A stretch of DNA of 32,613 bases from Saprospiraceae bacterium (GTDB taxonomy: Bacteria > Bacteroidota > Bacteroidia > Chitinophagales > Saprospiraceae), in assembly GCA_007121335.1 (NCBI GenBank), contig SKLY01000156.1:1-32613 (forward strand), in the 5' to 3' direction. Positions 24,420 to 32,613 of this stretch are shown piece after piece. Within the stretch, counting starts at the first letter, position 1. Each line of letters opens with the position of its first letter. The notes beneath the pieces are model-generated. The model worked only from the letters and a program-made list of their open reading frames with translations, was not told where the DNA came from and ran no database searches. The position numbers were made by a program, and so were the translations under genes.

Positions 24420-26825
24420 TTGACAACTGAAAAAGTAATAACGCTACCCACCGGAATTGATAAAATTCTGGAGTTTGATAAGGTCCGTGAGATCATAGCC
24501 GGTTATTGCGCCGGTGAGCCGGGTGTCAGGAATATTGAGCAGTTGCAATTTTCTTCTGACGAAAAATTCATAGCCCGCAGCCTCAATCTCATTGCAGAAT
24601 GGGCCCTGCTGTCAAGGCTTTATTCGGATTGCAGAATTCACCCCTATGAAGACATTTCCTCTCTAAAGAAAATTATTCATATAGAGGGGTATGTGTACGA
24701 CGTGGAGCATTTTTTACTGGTAAAAACCGCCCTCGAATTTGCAGGTAGAATGACTTCACTGCTGGGGAAAATAGAGGAGCCGGAAGAATTCCCGGAAACC
24801 ATCGGCATTCTTCAACAGCTGGAAACAAAACCCGATCTGCTGAATAGGTTGTCGCGCACCTTCGATGCCGAGGGCAATGTCCTCCCGGAGGCCTCCGACA
24901 ATCTAATCAAATTACACCGGTATTTCAGGTCAAAACAAAGAGAGGCAGATCAGAAGTTCGCATCTATGGTGAGGACTTTTTCCAAAAACGGCTGGTTGAC
25001 GGACAACAAGGAAACCATGAGAAACGGCCGGAGGGTGCTGAGTGTTCCTTCCGAGCACAAGCGAAAGATCAAGGGAATTATCCACGATGAATCCAGCTCG
25101 GGTAAAACCACTTTCATCGAACCCGAGGAAGTCATAACGTCCAACAACGACCTCTTCGACGCCAGACAGGCCATTCGCAAGGAGGAGTACCAAATCCTCA
25201 GTGAATTAAGTGGATCAGTGAGAGGGGAGTTTCCCGCCATCGAGCACGCGCACCTCACCATGGTAGAATTTGATGCCATTCGCGCGAAGACCCTTTTTTC
25301 GCTGGATATCAATGCCGTGGCTCCGGAAATACATCCCGGAGAGCCCCGCATTGAGCTGAAACAAGCCAGACACCCCCTTTTGGTACTGAAATTCCGGGAG
25401 GAAGAAAGGGAAGTTGTGCCTTTTGATCTGACCCTGGATCCATCCAATCACATCCTGGTGGTCAGCGGTCCAAATGCCGGGGGAAAGTCAGTACTTCTCA
25501 AATCGGTCGGCATCATTCAGTTGATGTTTCAGGCCGGGTTGCCCGTTCCTGCTGAGGACGGAACAAAATTGGGCGTTTTTTCGGGAATTTTTGCAGACAT
25601 GGGAGATCAGCAATCCCTTGAGGACGACCTGAGTACCTACAGTTCCCACCTCACCAATATGAAGTCCTTTCTCGCCAATGCCAATCCTCAATCACTCTTG
25701 CTCATCGATGAATTTGGTTCGGGTACCGATCCTAAAATTGGCGGGGCTCTGGCTGAGGCGATGATCAGGAGATTTAGATACCTCAAAACCTTTGGCGTTT
25801 TTACCACCCACTACGGCAACCTGAAGATATACGCCAACAATGCATCGGGGCTGATCAATGGCGCCATGACTTTTGACAAAAAAGACATGAGCCCCACTTA
25901 TGAATTCTCCACCGGAAAACCGGGTAGCTCCTTCGGTTTCGAGATTGCCAAAAAAGTCGGTATCCACTCCTCGCTGCTGAAGTACGCCCGCAATCGCGCC
26001 GGCTCAGGTGTACAGGCTGTGGATGAAATGTTGGCCGACCTCCAGAAGGAAAAAGCCGAACTCGCTGAGGCCATGAGAAAACTCAAGAGCCGGGAGGAGG
26101 AATTACAGCGACTTACCAGAAACTTTGATCACCTGCACAGAGAAATGGAGGTGAGACGAAAAAAAATGAAGCTGCAGAAAAAGCAGATAGAATCAGCAGC
26201 CCAAACGAAATTGCAGCGGGAATTGGAAGACCTCGTCAGGGATGCAAGAAAGGAGAACGACCTCAAAAAGAAGGAGCAAATTCTTCGAAAATTTAAGGAA
26301 AAGTCCCGCAAGATGGTGAGTGAACAAGAAAAAATAAAGGAGGAACTACACAAAGAAGAATTTGGCGGTAAGGTTGAATGGCGCGAGGGTATGCATGCCA
26401 AATTGCGTTCGGGTAGTGAGGTAGGACAATTGATGAACCTGTCCGGCAGAAAGGCCATGCTACTTTTTGAAAGCGGATTGAAAATGCAGGTGGCTCTGAG
26501 AGACCTGGTTCCTGCCAGTGACCCCATTAAACGACGTAAGGAGCGCTCTGTAAAGACGGAAATTTCATACAATGGAACCGGCTTTAACAACAAAATCGAC
26601 ATACGCGGTCTCCGCTACCGCGAAGCACTTGAAATCCTAAACGAGTACATCGAAAAAGCCCTGCTTTCCAGTCAAAACCAGGTCGTCATCACACACGGAA
26701 AGGGCGAAGGTGCCTTGAAAAAGGCGGTTATTGAAACTTTGGATAATTTTCCACCCGGTATAGAGCGCAGTCATCCACCGGACGAACAGGGTGGGGACGG
26801 GGTCACCGTGCTCCGGTTTTTATAA
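24420..26825 (+). CDS. mutS2: Endonuclease MutS2
   Basis: 801 residues, full length. The frame begins at TTG 24420, with no ATG near the conserved N-terminus, and an AAAAGG lies about 10 nt before it. Residues of about 1-330 are the core and clamp helices of MutS family proteins. Walker A is GPNAGGKSVLLKS near residue 350; Walker B is LLIDEFGSGTDPKIGG near residue 426; FTTHYGNLK is the switch region. Residues of about 530-650 form a Lys/Glu-rich coiled coil. The C-terminal Smr domain (about 720-801) has KIDIRGLRYREALEILNEYI and the signature THGKGEGALKKAV. MutS2 lacks the mismatch-recognition domain of MutS; known members suppress homologous recombination or rescue collided ribosomes through the Smr nuclease. 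Cytoplasmic. Confidence 0.95.
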   Translation: MTTEKVITLPTGIDKILEFDKVREIIAGYCAGEPGVRNIEQLQFSSDEKFIARSLNLIAEWALLSRLYSDCRIHPYEDISSLKKIIHIEGYVYDVEHFLLVKTALEFAGRMTSLLGKIEEPEEFPETIGILQQLETKPDLLNRLSRTFDAEGNVLPEASDNLIKLHRYFRSKQREADQKFASMVRTFSKNGWLTDNKETMRNGRRVLSVPSEHKRKIKGIIHDESSSGKTTFIEPEEVITSNNDLFDARQAIRKEEYQILSELSGSVRGEFPAIEHAHLTMVEFDAIRAKTLFSLDINAVAPEIHPGEPRIELKQARHPLLVLKFREEEREVVPFDLTLDPSNHILVVSGPNAGGKSVLLKSVGIIQLMFQAGLPVPAEDGTKLGVFSGIFADMGDQQSLEDDLSTYSSHLTNMKSFLANANPQSLLLIDEFGSGTDPKIGGALAEAMIRRFRYLKTFGVFTTHYGNLKIYANNASGLINGAMTFDKKDMSPTYEFSTGKPGSSFGFEIAKKVGIHSSLLKYARNRAGSGVQAVDEMLADLQKEKAELAEAMRKLKSREEELQRLTRNFDHLHREMEVRRKKMKLQKKQIESAAQTKLQRELEDLVRDARKENDLKKKEQILRKFKEKSRKMVSEQEKIKEELHKEEFGGKVEWREGMHAKLRSGSEVGQLMNLSGRKAMLLFESGLKMQVALRDLVPASDPIKRRKERSVKTEISYNGTGFNNKIDIRGLRYREALEILNEYIEKALLSSQNQVVITHGKGEGALKKAVIETLDNFPPGIERSHPPDEQGGDGVTVLRFL

Positions 26826-26838
26826 TGGGGATAAAAAG

Positions 26839-26910
26839 TAGCCCCGCCAGGACTCGAACCTGGATCTAGAGTTTAGGAAACTCCTATTCTATCCCTTGAA
26901 CTACGGGGCC
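26839..26910 (-). tRNA. tRNA-Arg, anticodon CCU (reads AGG)
   Basis: A 72-nt minus-strand cloverleaf. Acceptor GGCCCCG (26910-26904) pairs with CGGGGCT, with a G-U at the top (1-72) and discriminator A. The D stem is GTTC/GAAT; the anticodon stem is GGAGT/ACTCT with loop TTCCTAA, so the anticodon is CCT; the T arm is CCAGG-TTCGAGT-CCTGG. CCA is not encoded. A short T-run follows on the transcribed strand. It converges with mutS2, whose stop is 14 bp away. Confidence 0.93.
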
Positions 26911-27049
26911 TGTAAATTGCCAGTGGACTTATTGATGGCATGTTCTTTTTTCAACCGTGTATTGAATCAAAAAATTCCTTTGATCAATTCTTCCCCGGCT
27001 GAATTCCCTCATGATTATAGAGCGTTCGAAGCTGAATAGGATCGTCGCT

Positions 27050-27418
27050 TTAATCACCTTCTTTAGAAGGTTTGATGACTTCGGTTTTTTCACCAAAATA
27101 AAGGGCGAACTGCTGCATTTGGCCGGCGAGTTCATTGTTGCCTGTTGCTTTTGCGTAGCTTTCAGCCAGCCCTCTGAGAGTGTGAAAAACCATGCGGTCC
27201 ATTTCCATGATTTGCAGGTCTGTGGTCCACAGGTCTATGCGCATAGTGTCCCTGGATTCCTTGTCAAAAAAGGAGACCATCATGCCTTTTGCATCCTGCC
27301 ATCCATCAACTTCCGGGTGGTCGTCCGCGCGCCATTGAATGGATTCCGGCACATGTTCTTCGTTAAGCCCTACCTTGATGTCTATATTCGATTTTTTTAC
27401 TACTTTCTCTTTACTCAT
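27050..27418 (-). CDS. gldC: Gliding motility protein GldC
   Basis: 122 residues, the GldC length. The matching features are a polar start without a signal peptide, IDIKVGLNEEHVPESIQWRA, then GMMVSFFDKESRDTMRIDLWTTDLQIMEMD, where the TMRIDLWT block is diagnostic, and a helical end with LAESYAKATGNNE and FALYFGEKTEV. GldC is a small cytoplasmic protein needed for full gliding in Flavobacterium johnsoniae; its mechanism is unclear and it is not part of the core GldK-N motor and secretion complex. Here it is the last gene of a run of four minus-strand genes, about 105 bp after the YjbR-family gene. The presence of T9SS cargo elsewhere in the window is consistent with a gliding or T9SS-positive cell. 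Confidence 0.9.
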   Translation of the reverse strand: MSKEKVVKKSNIDIKVGLNEEHVPESIQWRADDHPEVDGWQDAKGMMVSFFDKESRDTMRIDLWTTDLQIMEMDRMVFHTLRGLAESYAKATGNNELAGQMQQFALYFGEKTEVIKPSKEGD

Positions 27419-27525
27419 ATTTGGTTTATTTTGAATGCAAAATTGCGAAAAATGCCATCGCTGTACTACTAATGTGGCAAAAACCTGGAAATTGTGACCG
27501 GCAGCGGATAAAAGTCAGTAACCAA

Positions 27526-27891
27526 TCATGATTCGCCTGCTAAATCCCTTTTTGCTTTTCCGGTAAGTCCGTTGTAAACAGCCTGGTAGGAAGTATTGAC
27601 CATTTTATAAAAATCACCGGCGGGTAGCCCCCTGTTCGGAAATACAGTATTCCAGTGCTTTTTGTTCATGTGGTAGCCCGGAAGAACGCTAACCGGAAAC
27701 TGCTCTCGCCAGGCGATTATCTGTTCCGGTGGTGCCTTTAGATTTACTGAGAACTCAGATTGGTTGAGGTTGGTCAGTGCAAATATTTTCCCGCCCAGTC
27801 TGAATGCGAGCACATCCTCCCCAAACGGCATGTCCTCGGTTACTCCGGCTTTACCCAGACAGTGATTTCTAAGGGAGTCTATGTCGATCAC
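27526..27891 (-). CDS. MmcQ/YjbR family DNA-binding-fold protein
   Basis: 121 residues with the usual YjbR fold blocks: LRNHCLGKAGVTEDMPFGEDVLAFRLGGKIFAL, NLKAPPEQIIAWREQF, PGYHMNKKHWNTVFP and a final helix YQAVYNGLTGKAKRDL. The start is a GTG at 27891; no in-frame ATG precedes the conserved beginning. The family has a CyaY-like fold and was proposed to bind DNA, but no specific role is established. It lies 29 bp after smpB and is probably in the same transcript. Confidence 0.88.
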   Translation of the reverse strand: MIDIDSLRNHCLGKAGVTEDMPFGEDVLAFRLGGKIFALTNLNQSEFSVNLKAPPEQIIAWREQFPVSVLPGYHMNKKHWNTVFPNRGLPAGDFYKMVNTSYQAVYNGLTGKAKRDLAGES

Positions 27892-27920
27892 GGTGATAGT
27901 TTTAGCAGTTTTGACGAAAA

Positions 27921-28376
27921 TTAAAGCCTTCTGGCCATTTCGCGTTTTTGGTCTTTTTCCTTGATGCTCTGTCGTTTGTCGAAGGACTTCTTACCCCTGG
28001 CCAGGGCTATTTCCAATTTGACCAGGCCCCTGGATTCCCCTATATAAATGCGGTAAGGGATGATGGAATAGCCTTTTTCCTTTACCTTTTTCTCCAACTT
28101 TCGAAGTTCTGACTTTTTAAGCAGTAACTTTCTGGGTCTTCTGGTTTCGTGGTTTTGGTGGCTTGCGTATTTATACTCAGCTATATACATACTTTTGACG
28201 TACAGTTCACCCTTGTGAAAATAGCAGTAGGCATCGTTTAAATTGGCTGCTCCGCGGCGAACGGATTTTACCTCCGTGCCCTGCAGACGAATGCCCGCTT
28301 CAAACATCTCATCCAGGTAATACTGGTATGATGCCTTACGGTTTACTATTTCGACCAGTAGTTTTTCTTCCTGCAT
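27921..28376 (-). CDS. smpB: SsrA-binding protein SmpB
   Basis: 151 residues. It has the OB-fold typical of SmpB: EIVNRKASYQYYLDEMFEAGIRLQGTEVKSVRRG, with the GTEVKS block, then NLNDAYCYFHKGELYVK, a HQNHETRRPRKLLLKKSE segment that contacts tmRNA, and a basic tail GKKSFDKRQSIKEKDQKREMARRL that becomes helical in the ribosomal A site. With tmRNA it releases stalled ribosomes and tags the unfinished peptide. The tmRNA gene itself is not in the window. The start codon is 2 bp after the stop of the dipeptidyl peptidase gene, which suggests translational coupling. Confidence 0.96.
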   Translation of the reverse strand: MQEEKLLVEIVNRKASYQYYLDEMFEAGIRLQGTEVKSVRRGAANLNDAYCYFHKGELYVKSMYIAEYKYASHQNHETRRPRKLLLKKSELRKLEKKVKEKGYSIIPYRIYIGESRGLVKLEIALARGKKSFDKRQSIKEKDQKREMARRL

Positions 28377-28378
28377 AG

Positions 28379-30550
28379 TTATTTAGAGAGAGATTCATTT
28401 AGGAAATTGGTCATTTTGTTGTAGAGGTGATAGCGCGCATTTCGGTAAATGATGCTGTGGTTGTTGTTGGGATAAATGTACAGGTCATAGTCTTTGTCTT
28501 CCAAATTCAAAGCCCTCACCATTTCAGCGGTGTGTTGAAAATGCACATTGTCATCTGCCAATCCGTGTACCAACAAATAGGCTCCCTCGAGTTTGTGGGC
28601 AAAGTGTATGGGTGAATTGCCAGTAAAGCCCGCCCTGTTTTCCTCAAAAGTTCGCATGTATCGCTCCGTGTAGATGGTATCGTACCAGCGCCAATCAGTT
28701 ACGGGTGCCACCGCAATTCCGGCAGCAAATACATCGGCTCCTTTTAATAGGGCAAGGGTGGAAATATATCCTCCGTAACTCCATCCAAAAATTGCGACCC
28801 GGTCCTGGTCAACCCAGCTTTTATCGGCAAAATACTTCGCTGTTTCTATTTGATCTTTGGTTTCGTACTTGCCCAGTTCCAAATAGGTCAACTTTCGAAA
28901 CTCTTCGCCTCTTCCGCCGGTACCGCGCCCATCGACGCAAACAATGATATAATCATCTCGCGCCAGCATTTGAAACCACCAGTAATTCAATCCCCGCCAG
29001 CTATTAACTGCCCATTGTGAATTGGGGCCTGAATACTGGTACATTAGTACTGGGTATTCGCGATTTTCATCGAAGTCCGGTGGCAGAATTTTGTAGCCAT
29101 TGAGCTGTACATCCTCAGATGTTTTGAATTCAAAAAACTCAACCGGCGAGAGTTCAAGCTCTTTTTGGATCTTGCTGAGGTCCTCATTGTCTTCAATCAG
29201 TCGGATCTTTTCTCCATCCAGCCGAAAAACGGTGTGACGGGGTGGTTGGTTGGCCGTGGAGTGGTTCAGGATGTAGTAGTCAAAAGTGCTGCTGAATCCT
29301 GCCGTATTAAATCCTTCTTCCCCCGCGATAAGGTCCGGTTCACCACCTTGCAGTGAAACCGAATACACCTCCCGATTCAAAGGGTCATTGGCTGCAGCCT
29401 GAAAGAAAACCTTTTCCCTGGCCGGGTCGTATCCGTAGAAGGAGGTGACGTCGTAGTTCCCGATAGTGAGTTGTCGGACCTCTTCTCCCTCCATATTGTA
29501 AAGGTAAATGTGATTAAAACCGTCTTTCTCACTGGTCCAGATAAAATACTCCCCATCTTCGGTAAAGGTCAGGTTGTCGTGCAAATTGATGTAAAAGGGA
29601 TTGGTCTCGGTCATTAACTCTCGTTTGGTTCCTGTTTCCGGATCGGCCAACCAAAGATTGAGCTCATTTTGATGCCTGTTCATAGTGTAAATTACCAATT
29701 CCCCGTCAGGTGTCCAGTAAATTCTCGGAACGTAAAAATCTTCAAAGGGAAGCGGTACCTCGATCAGGGATTTATCATCCGTGTGGTGTACCCAGACGGT
29801 AAGTATGGAATTGTCTTCACCGACTTTAGGGTACTTGAAAGTGGTGTATTCCGGATAGGTGCCGCCATTATAATCAGTCATAGTAAACTCTGGAACATCG
29901 CTTTCATCAAACCTCAAAAACGCCAGGTATTCCCCGTCCGGAGACCATTCAAAGGTTCTGGTGATGTAAAATTCCTCCTCGTAAACCCAGTCCGATGCTC
30001 CATTAATGATTTGATTTATCTTTCCATCGTCGGTTACCCTGATCAACTCTCCGGTGGTGTTATCGCGGTAGTAAAGGTCGTTTTCATACACGAATCCGGT
30101 GCGCTCCCCCCCCTTGCTCATGTGACCATTCATCTGTCCCGGTTCCTCACCTATCTCCAGAAGCTCTTCGGTTTCTCTGTTCCACAGGTAGTAATCCGCA
30201 AAAAAGGAGCGACGGTATTGTTGTACGCGGTTGGTGTAGAACAAAATGAATTTCTCGTCCTCGCTGAATTCATAACCACTGACACTGAGGTCATCGCCCA
30301 GTTGTTCGGAAGAGAGAATATCCTTAACGAACTCCCCGGATTCGATGTCAAACATTTTAATGTCGTTATTGACCAGTCTGGTAAAGTGCCTGCCATCGTT
30401 CATAAACCGAAATCCCTCAACGCGCTCGGTACTGAACATATGGTATTTCCAGATTCCCTCCAGTGTTATATCCGATTGAGCCTGTGTGGAAAAAGAAGTG
30501 CTCAGAAGGAAGAAAAAGGGAAGTATTATGCCCGTAAAAAGATTATACAT
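28379..30550 (-). CDS. Dipeptidyl peptidase IV (S9B), exported
   Basis: 723 residues with a signal peptide (MYNLFTGIILPFFFLLSTSFSTQAQ). The N-terminal beta-propeller carries DWVYEEEFY at about 188-195; the double Glu is the group that binds the free N-terminus of substrates in DPP4. The C-terminal alpha/beta-hydrolase has Ser591 in GWSYGGY, Asp666 in HGLADDNVHF and His698 in NNNHSI. VCVDGRGTGGRGEEFRKLTY is a conserved block before the Ser. The enzyme removes X-Pro or X-Ala dipeptides in the periplasm. It heads the run dipeptidyl peptidase, smpB, YjbR-family gene, gldC. A 307-residue frame on the opposite strand (29669-30592) is a shadow of this gene. Confidence 0.95.
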   Translation of the reverse strand: MYNLFTGIILPFFFLLSTSFSTQAQSDITLEGIWKYHMFSTERVEGFRFMNDGRHFTRLVNNDIKMFDIESGEFVKDILSSEQLGDDLSVSGYEFSEDEKFILFYTNRVQQYRRSFFADYYLWNRETEELLEIGEEPGQMNGHMSKGGERTGFVYENDLYYRDNTTGELIRVTDDGKINQIINGASDWVYEEEFYITRTFEWSPDGEYLAFLRFDESDVPEFTMTDYNGGTYPEYTTFKYPKVGEDNSILTVWVHHTDDKSLIEVPLPFEDFYVPRIYWTPDGELVIYTMNRHQNELNLWLADPETGTKRELMTETNPFYINLHDNLTFTEDGEYFIWTSEKDGFNHIYLYNMEGEEVRQLTIGNYDVTSFYGYDPAREKVFFQAAANDPLNREVYSVSLQGGEPDLIAGEEGFNTAGFSSTFDYYILNHSTANQPPRHTVFRLDGEKIRLIEDNEDLSKIQKELELSPVEFFEFKTSEDVQLNGYKILPPDFDENREYPVLMYQYSGPNSQWAVNSWRGLNYWWFQMLARDDYIIVCVDGRGTGGRGEEFRKLTYLELGKYETKDQIETAKYFADKSWVDQDRVAIFGWSYGGYISTLALLKGADVFAAGIAVAPVTDWRWYDTIYTERYMRTFEENRAGFTGNSPIHFAHKLEGAYLLVHGLADDNVHFQHTAEMVRALNLEDKDYDLYIYPNNNHSIIYRNARYHLYNKMTNFLNESLSK

Positions 30551-30971
30551 TATATGATTTTTTTTAACGATACGCGAAAATACGTTTTTTGATGAGAAAA
30601 AGGGTAATAATGCCGGGGATCGTGATCAATTGAAAATGGGATTGGGGGAACTGAGCCATGATAGGGAAGTATTAAGTGGTATTCTGTCTAAAGGTACAGT
30701 CGGTCGTGCATATTTTCTTTCCCATCAACCACAAACACCAAAATCCGTAAATAAGCAAGACCGTAGACCCGTAAATAACGCAGCGTTATAACAATTTTGT
30801 CTCCATAATCCCGAGATTCCGGCGCAAGCATTTATCTTAGCCTCTGAAAGTGCCTTTATTTTGAACAAAATCATTTGATTTCAGTCCGGGATTGATGCGC
30901 TGTAACTGCTGTACTTGCTCAATTTTGCCTTGCCGACAGATTCCGGATTTTGACAGAAAAAAGATACGCTG
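30551..30971. other. Divergent intergenic region, no gene seen
   Basis: A 421-bp AT-rich gap between divergent genes. Imperfect copies of ccgtaaata occur near 30750 and 30770. A short inverted repeat, ATTTTG-aa-CAAAAT (30858-30871), could be a regulator site. No sequence in the gap matches TAnnTTTG exactly with a spaced TTG, although TATTTTCG on the minus strand about 40 bp before the dipeptidyl peptidase start is one base off. No RNA gene is recognised. Confidence 0.5.
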
Positions 30972-32348
30972 ATGAAATTTAAGATGCCACATACACTCGC
31001 CCTGCTTTTTTTCCTGATGGCCATTGCCATGGTGGCCACGTGGATTATTCCCCAGGGATCCTTTGAAACCGAGATATCTGATGAGGGGATGGAGGTGGTG
31101 ATTCCCGGATCGTTTCAGACAGTGGAGGAGCGCCAATTCATGAGCCCTGTGGATCTTTTTACCGCCATTCCAAGGGCTTTTGGGGATGCTCAGGGTATCA
31201 TTTTCTTCCTGTTTATTATCGGAGGTGTGCTTGCTATTATTCGGCAGACGGGTACTATAGATGCATTGTTGGGCAGGATGTTGGAGAATTTAGGAGACAA
31301 ACCCGCCGTGCTGATTTTTACTGTGGTGTTTGTGTTTGCCCTGGCCTCAAGTGCCATGGGTGCATCAGGGGAATACATACCCTTTGTGCTTATTTTGGTG
31401 GCGCTGTGCAGAGCTATGAATCTCGACAGTATGACCGCCGTGGGGGTAATTGTGGCTGGTTACGGTGTGGGTTACGGAACTGCGGCCTTTAATCAATACA
31501 CCGTAGTAGTAGCCAATCCCATTGCCGGATTGGACGCTTACGACGGCTGGTGGCTCAGACTTGGAATACTATTGCCGTTTGCAGGAATTGCCGCTCATCA
31601 TATTTGGAGTTACGCCCGAAAAGTGCAAAAGGACCCGAGTGCAAGCCTCGTTTACGGTGAAGAACCACCATCAGGCGGGGAGCCCCCCAGGTCTTATCCT
31701 GATTTGAAGTGGAGTCGCATCGCCATTTTGGTTGCATTTGTAACGGCACTTGGAGTGGCTGTTTGGGGCATTGCCACCAGAGGTTGGTATCTCACAGAGT
31801 TGGGAGCCGCCTTTTTGATTCTAGGGATTTTTACAGCCTTCGTGGGGAAAATCGGACCCACTTTGGCATCGGAAAGGTTTGTGGAAGGTGCCAAAGACCT
31901 GGCTGAAACCGCACTTCTTGTGGGCATCGCCCGGGGAATTGCCCTGGTCATGGAAGACGGACAAATTCTGCACACCATCGTTCACGCCCTCTCCATTCCC
32001 CTCTCAACCGTGGGCCCTGAAATTGCCGGAGTGGGGATGATGATTATGCAGACCATCTTGAACCTCTTTATACCCTCCGGGAGTGGACAGGCATTTGTCA
32101 CTATGCCTCTAATGGCCCCATTGGGCGACCTGGTTGGTGTGGGAAGACCGGTGGCCGTCCTTGCCTTTTTGTTTGGAGACGGTTTTGCGAATATGTTGGT
32201 TCCCACCAATGCCGTACTTATGGGAATTCTTGGAATGGCTGGTATCCCTTTTGATAAATGGTTTAGGTTTTGCCTGCCGCTCGTCCTGAAGTTGCTGGGG
32301 GCCGGAGCGGTGGTGATATTCCTTGCCGTTTTGCTGGGTTACGGATAA
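30972..32348 (+). CDS. YfcC/DcuC-like (C4-dicarboxylate or basic amino acid type) transporter
   Basis: 458 residues and about a dozen hydrophobic segments. The start KMPHTLALLFFLMAIAMVATWIIPQGSFE, the second block MSPVDLFTAIPRAFGDAQGIIFFLFIIGGVLAIIRQTGTIDALL, and SAMGASGEYIPFVLILVALCRAM match the YfcC family (PF03606, DcuC/ArcD-like). FIPSGSGQAFVTMPLMAPL near the end matches the family's conserved second half. Substrates in the family include dicarboxylates and amino acids, but they are not predictable from sequence alone. It is an inner-membrane protein. The next gene, a sodium:solute symporter, starts 53 bp later in the same direction, so they may be co-transcribed. Confidence 0.85.
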   Translation: MKFKMPHTLALLFFLMAIAMVATWIIPQGSFETEISDEGMEVVIPGSFQTVEERQFMSPVDLFTAIPRAFGDAQGIIFFLFIIGGVLAIIRQTGTIDALLGRMLENLGDKPAVLIFTVVFVFALASSAMGASGEYIPFVLILVALCRAMNLDSMTAVGVIVAGYGVGYGTAAFNQYTVVVANPIAGLDAYDGWWLRLGILLPFAGIAAHHIWSYARKVQKDPSASLVYGEEPPSGGEPPRSYPDLKWSRIAILVAFVTALGVAVWGIATRGWYLTELGAAFLILGIFTAFVGKIGPTLASERFVEGAKDLAETALLVGIARGIALVMEDGQILHTIVHALSIPLSTVGPEIAGVGMMIMQTILNLFIPSGSGQAFVTMPLMAPLGDLVGVGRPVAVLAFLFGDGFANMLVPTNAVLMGILGMAGIPFDKWFRFCLPLVLKLLGAGAVVIFLAVLLGYG

Positions 32349-32401
32349 TAGCCGGATAAAGCAACTGTTGATTTTTTTTCAAATAATACCACAGGTCAAG
32401 C

Positions 32402-32613
32402 ATGTCCATCTTTTTCATAATCGTAATTCTGTACATCGGACTTTTGATGGGAATATCCATTTACAAAAGCAGGCTTGTCAAAGGACAGGAGGACTTTATG
32501 GTTGCCGGACGCTCGGTGCCCACCTACAAATTGGTTGGAACACTGCTCTGTACCTGGATTGGTTCAGGGAGTTTGTTGGCGGGAGCCGGTTTTGCCACCC
32601 AGGTCGGTTTGGC
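32402..32613 (+). CDS. Sodium:solute symporter family protein, N-terminal part
   Basis: The frame starts at ATG 32402 and runs off the window after about 70 residues. The first hydrophobic segment (MSIFFIIVILYIGLLMGISIY) is followed by KGQEDFMVAGRSVPTYKLVGTLLCTWIGSGSLLAGAGFA, the typical start of SSS family members, where the D(F/Y)xxAGR loop and the following GSG helix belong to transmembrane segments 1 and 2. Such carriers import sugars, amino acids, organic acids or nucleosides with sodium. Substrate cannot be judged from the fragment. Confidence 0.85.
   Translation, partial: MSIFFIIVILYIGLLMGISIYKSRLVKGQEDFMVAGRSVPTYKLVGTLLCTWIGSGSLLAGAGFATQVGL

Noticed and set aside
29669-30592. Long open frame (307 residues) on the plus strand
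   Set aside because: It lies entirely opposite the clear dipeptidyl peptidase gene, has no recognisable domain, and is explained by that gene's codon bias.
30858-30871. ATTTTG-aa-CAAAAT inverted repeat as a regulator site
   Set aside because: Too short and AT-rich to stand out from chance in an AT-rich gap.

Overview
The window comes from a member of the Bacteroidota, probably a free-living, gliding, protein-degrading relative of the Flavobacteriia or Cytophagia. The evidence is several lineage-typical items: a CarboxypepD_reg/DUF5686 outer-membrane protein, two secreted metalloproteases with type IX secretion (T9SS) C-terminal domains, the gliding protein GldC, a DUF1573 protein, a fused alpha/beta 2-oxoacid dehydrogenase E1, and promoters of the Bacteroidota form (TTG, about 20 nt, TAnnTTTG). 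Nothing in it looks like a phage, plasmid, CRISPR or classical defence island. It is mostly ordinary chromosome with decayed or repeat-rich patches between genes.

Layout. 1-407: 3' end of a GH13 amylase-type gene. 609-5301: a DUF5686 protein, then two tandem paralogous secreted proteins of unknown function, then a short relic that appears to join the start of a third copy to the end of a DUF5686-like gene. 5316-6570: an FGE-sulfatase-like lipoprotein and an ArsC/Spx-family reductase, followed by about 390 bp of dispersed-repeat sequence. 6962-10852 (minus strand): an S45 acylase, YaaA and a DUF1573 protein. 11086-14667 (plus): the fused E1 and an FAD-dependent oxidoreductase. 14717-17805 (minus): two tandem M43 metalloproteases. 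17950-18888: malate dehydrogenase. 19110-22042 (minus): a prolyl oligopeptidase lipoprotein and a WbqC-family protein. 22272-23006: a LolD/MacB-type ABC ATPase. 23007-23776: a repeat cluster with a foldback (MITE-like) element. 23777-26825: a PduO-type cobalamin adenosyltransferase and MutS2. 26839-26910: tRNA-Arg(CCU), minus strand. 27050-30550 (minus): a probable operon of dipeptidyl peptidase IV, SmpB, a YjbR-family protein and GldC. 30972-32613: a YfcC-family transporter and the start of a sodium:solute symporter.

How the genes may work together (inference). Five peptidases or amidohydrolases (S45, two M43, S9A, S9B) sit beside two small-solute transporters, which fits use of exogenous protein and peptides. 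E1 and malate dehydrogenase are central carbon enzymes; MutS2, SmpB and the tRNA are housekeeping.

The items most worth a second look are the foldback element at 23348-23578, with nested inverted repeats and 10-bp flanking direct repeats, and the tandem family at 3315-5301 with its chimeric relic. I did not find a convincing complete new multi-gene system.
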